A stretch of 22,655 nt of DNA, taken from positions 1 through 22,655 of the IMG/VR virus record IMGVR_UViG_3300025128_000372, one strand, 5' to 3'. Shown here piece after piece: positions 20,941 to 22,655 of the stretch. Under the pieces are notes generated by a model. That model saw only the letters and a list, made by a program, of their open reading frames with translations, had not been told where the DNA came from and made no database searches. Position numbers and translations under genes: made by a program. Numbering within the stretch: the first letter of the stretch is position 1; every line of letters starts with the position of its first letter. The DNA is from a virus.

Positions 20941-22655
20941 ATGTCATTTATCAAAAACACAAAAGATGGCGCTTATATAAAATTTACGCATGGCCCTGAA
21001 AGGGGGAATTTATATAAGTACAGCCTTGATGATGTCAAACAGGGAACAGTGCAAAGCGAGTTTGACAACTACAATGCAAAGTACGAGTTTCAGCCGACAG
21101 ACAGGCAACAAATAGCGGCAGGGGTTCAAGGAGCGACGTTTGGATGGGGTGACGAATTGCAAGCATTTTACGGTGCGGCATTAGACAAGGTTTTTGCAGG
21201 AGAGGACTTTTCCGATAGCTATGTGGCGTTGCGAGACGCTTATCGTGATGAAGTAGAATCTTACGAGCAAAGTGACCCTCTTGGATATACCGTGAACGAG
21301 GTGGCAGGGTCGTTGCCGACAGGCTTTGGGATCGCTATGCAAATGGCAAAAATACCGAAAATAGCGACGGCGTTACAGGGCGGCTGGAAAAGCAAACAAG
21401 CGTTAAAAGCGTCTGCGGTAATTGGCGCGACTGAAGGAACAATATACGGCGCTGGGGTTGCTGGAGGAGGCTCCCCAGTGATACAGAAAGACCCAAGGAC
21501 GGGAGAGATAACACAAACGGAAGATGTGCTTTCGTCGCCATTGTCACAGGGCTTGACTACTGCCGGATCTGGCTTGGGGGGAGCCGTTGGAGGGCCGCTA
21601 GGACAAACTGTGATTGGCGCAGTTGGAGCGGCGGCTGGATATACCGGAAGAAAGCTGGGAGATGCGGTATTAGCCTTAAGCAATATGCTAAAAGAACGCA
21701 GTCAGCGCGTAGATATATCAATTCCAACAGCGGACACGATCTTAAAAGATGTTTTGTTACACACAGACGCAACAGAGGACGAAGTTTTCGCATGGTTGCG
21801 AAATAACCCAAAGTCTACTCTTGCGGACTTTAATGACGCCATGCAGAAAATGGGGCAAACGGTAGCGGCGAAATTGAATATGCCAGACAATTATCTGGAG
21901 TTTTTTTCGGGGCGAGATACTACTGCAATCGACAGGATCATGCTTCCCGTGAGAAAGCACTTTGGAGGTGTCGTAGAATCCGGCAGAACACTGTCGCAAA
22001 TAGCAGAGGGCAGAGAGGCGTTAGCGAAACCGCTATATGCTCAAGCAATGGAAGAGGGTGTAGAAAATACGCCTGTGTTAAGACAAATATTCGAGCATAT
22101 GAAAAAACATACGCCAGAGAGACTAAACAAATCAAGAAGGCTAGGGCTGGAACACGCTTTAGCAAATAGCCTTCCCATCGACGACGAGGCGCTAGGAACC
22201 GCATTGCCGACGTTGCGGTGGTGGCAAGCTATTTCCCAGCAGTTAGATGACGACATCGGAACAGCTATACGCGAAGGAAAAGGTTTCGAGGTGGCAAATT
22301 TAGTAGGGATAAAAAAACGAATAACGAATGAGTTATACGCCCAGAACGATGCGTATAGGCAGGCGAACGCTATATGGCAGAACAGCAAGCATATGGAAAA
22401 CATGGTAGATGCGGGGAGGGATCTGTATAAAAACAAAAAGTTAAGCGAAATTTTCGCAGATTCAGAAGATATAAAAAATCTAAGCCCACGAGACAAACAG
22501 CTATTCATGTTGGGTTTCGGTGAGTCTATAGAAAACAACTTAAGCTCGATAATTGGCACGGGAGATTTCGGTGTTATGGCCGGATCTATGAAAACCAGAT
22601 CGTTTTTAACAAAAGCAATGGAAGAAAAATTAAGATTGCTCTTGCCGGATGAAGC
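20941..22655 (+). CDS. Large internal virion / DNA-ejection protein, N-terminal part (571+ residues)
   Basis: The frame opens at ATG 20941 behind AAGGAAAGG (20926-20934) and runs off the right edge without a stop. The N-terminus has a short lysine/aromatic segment, then GVQGATFGWGDELQAFYGAALDK (about 57-80) and SYVALRDAYRDEVESYEQSDPLGY (about 89-113). These are typical of the start of large phage ejection or tail-associated proteins. Two Gly/Ala-rich hydrophobic stretches follow (about 120-142; about 204-237), and the rest is long and helical with many charged residues. No lytic transglycosylase motif is visible in the part present; one could lie beyond the edge. By position it would replace P22 gp16 or gp20. 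Confidence 0.7.
   Translation, partial: MSFIKNTKDGAYIKFTHGPERGNLYKYSLDDVKQGTVQSEFDNYNAKYEFQPTDRQQIAAGVQGATFGWGDELQAFYGAALDKVFAGEDFSDSYVALRDAYRDEVESYEQSDPLGYTVNEVAGSLPTGFGIAMQMAKIPKIATALQGGWKSKQALKASAVIGATEGTIYGAGVAGGGSPVIQKDPRTGEITQTEDVLSSPLSQGLTTAGSGLGGAVGGPLGQTVIGAVGAAAGYTGRKLGDAVLALSNMLKERSQRVDISIPTADTILKDVLLHTDATEDEVFAWLRNNPKSTLADFNDAMQKMGQTVAAKLNMPDNYLEFFSGRDTTAIDRIMLPVRKHFGGVVESGRTLSQIAEGREALAKPLYAQAMEEGVENTPVLRQIFEHMKKHTPERLNKSRRLGLEHALANSLPIDDEALGTALPTLRWWQAISQQLDDDIGTAIREGKGFEVANLVGIKKRITNELYAQNDAYRQANAIWQNSKHMENMVDAGRDLYKNKKLSEIFADSEDIKNLSPRDKQLFMLGFGESIENNLSSIIGTGDFGVMAGSMKTRSFLTKAMEEKLRLLLPDE

Overview
The window is a contiguous stretch of a tailed double-stranded DNA phage (Caudoviricetes), free or integrated. 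It covers the virion structural module of a short-tailed, podovirus-like phage. Every gene I accept is on the plus strand. Most are separated by a few bases or overlap at start/stop codons (ATGA, TAATG, TAGTG), as in one long late transcript. The order is small terminase, large terminase, portal, scaffold, major capsid, P22 gp4-like tail adaptor, gp10-like stabilisation protein, then large glycine- and alanine-rich internal/ejection-type proteins. This is the P22 plan, but the capsid protein is of the N4-gp56 family. Base composition is close to 50% GC except for a marked AT-rich patch near 20.2-20.8 kb. I see no integrase, lysis genes, replication genes, tRNA, IS element or CRISPR, so the host cannot be named beyond 'a bacterium'.

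Layout. 1-967: end of an unrecognised gene and two small unrecognised genes. 968-1342: a non-coding region with an operator-like motif array and several inverted repeats. 1343-3143: terminase small and large subunits. 3140-5713: an 857-residue polyvalent-type protein with a segment resembling phage HhH-GPD-like domains. 5726-5830: a 34-residue lysine-rich protein. 5841-10469: portal, scaffold, capsid and a small beta-rich protein. 10483-10555: two hairpins. 10579-14572: four overlapping carbohydrate-modification genes (TPR-glycosyltransferase, GT29/sialyltransferase-like, glycosyltransferase-methyltransferase fusion, DxD glycosyltransferase). 14569-14739: a 56-residue Arg/Lys-rich protein. 14702-17163: tail adaptor, stabilisation protein and a small beta-rich protein. 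17163-22655: four internal/ejection-type proteins, the last cut off by the window end.

How they work together. Terminase would cut and pump the concatemer through the portal into a procapsid built on the scaffold from the capsid protein. The gp4-like and gp10-like proteins would close the portal and build the short tail. The large Ala/Gly-rich proteins would be packaged and ejected into the host. The four-gene carbohydrate cassette sits between capsid and tail genes, so its products would be made with the virion. It could decorate a virion protein or remodel a host surface glycan. That choice is inference.

Most distinctive features: the glycosylation cassette with its two-domain fusion enzyme and upstream hairpins, the large polyvalent protein between terminase and portal, the structured region before the terminase, and the AT-rich 3' half of the gene at 19258-20919.
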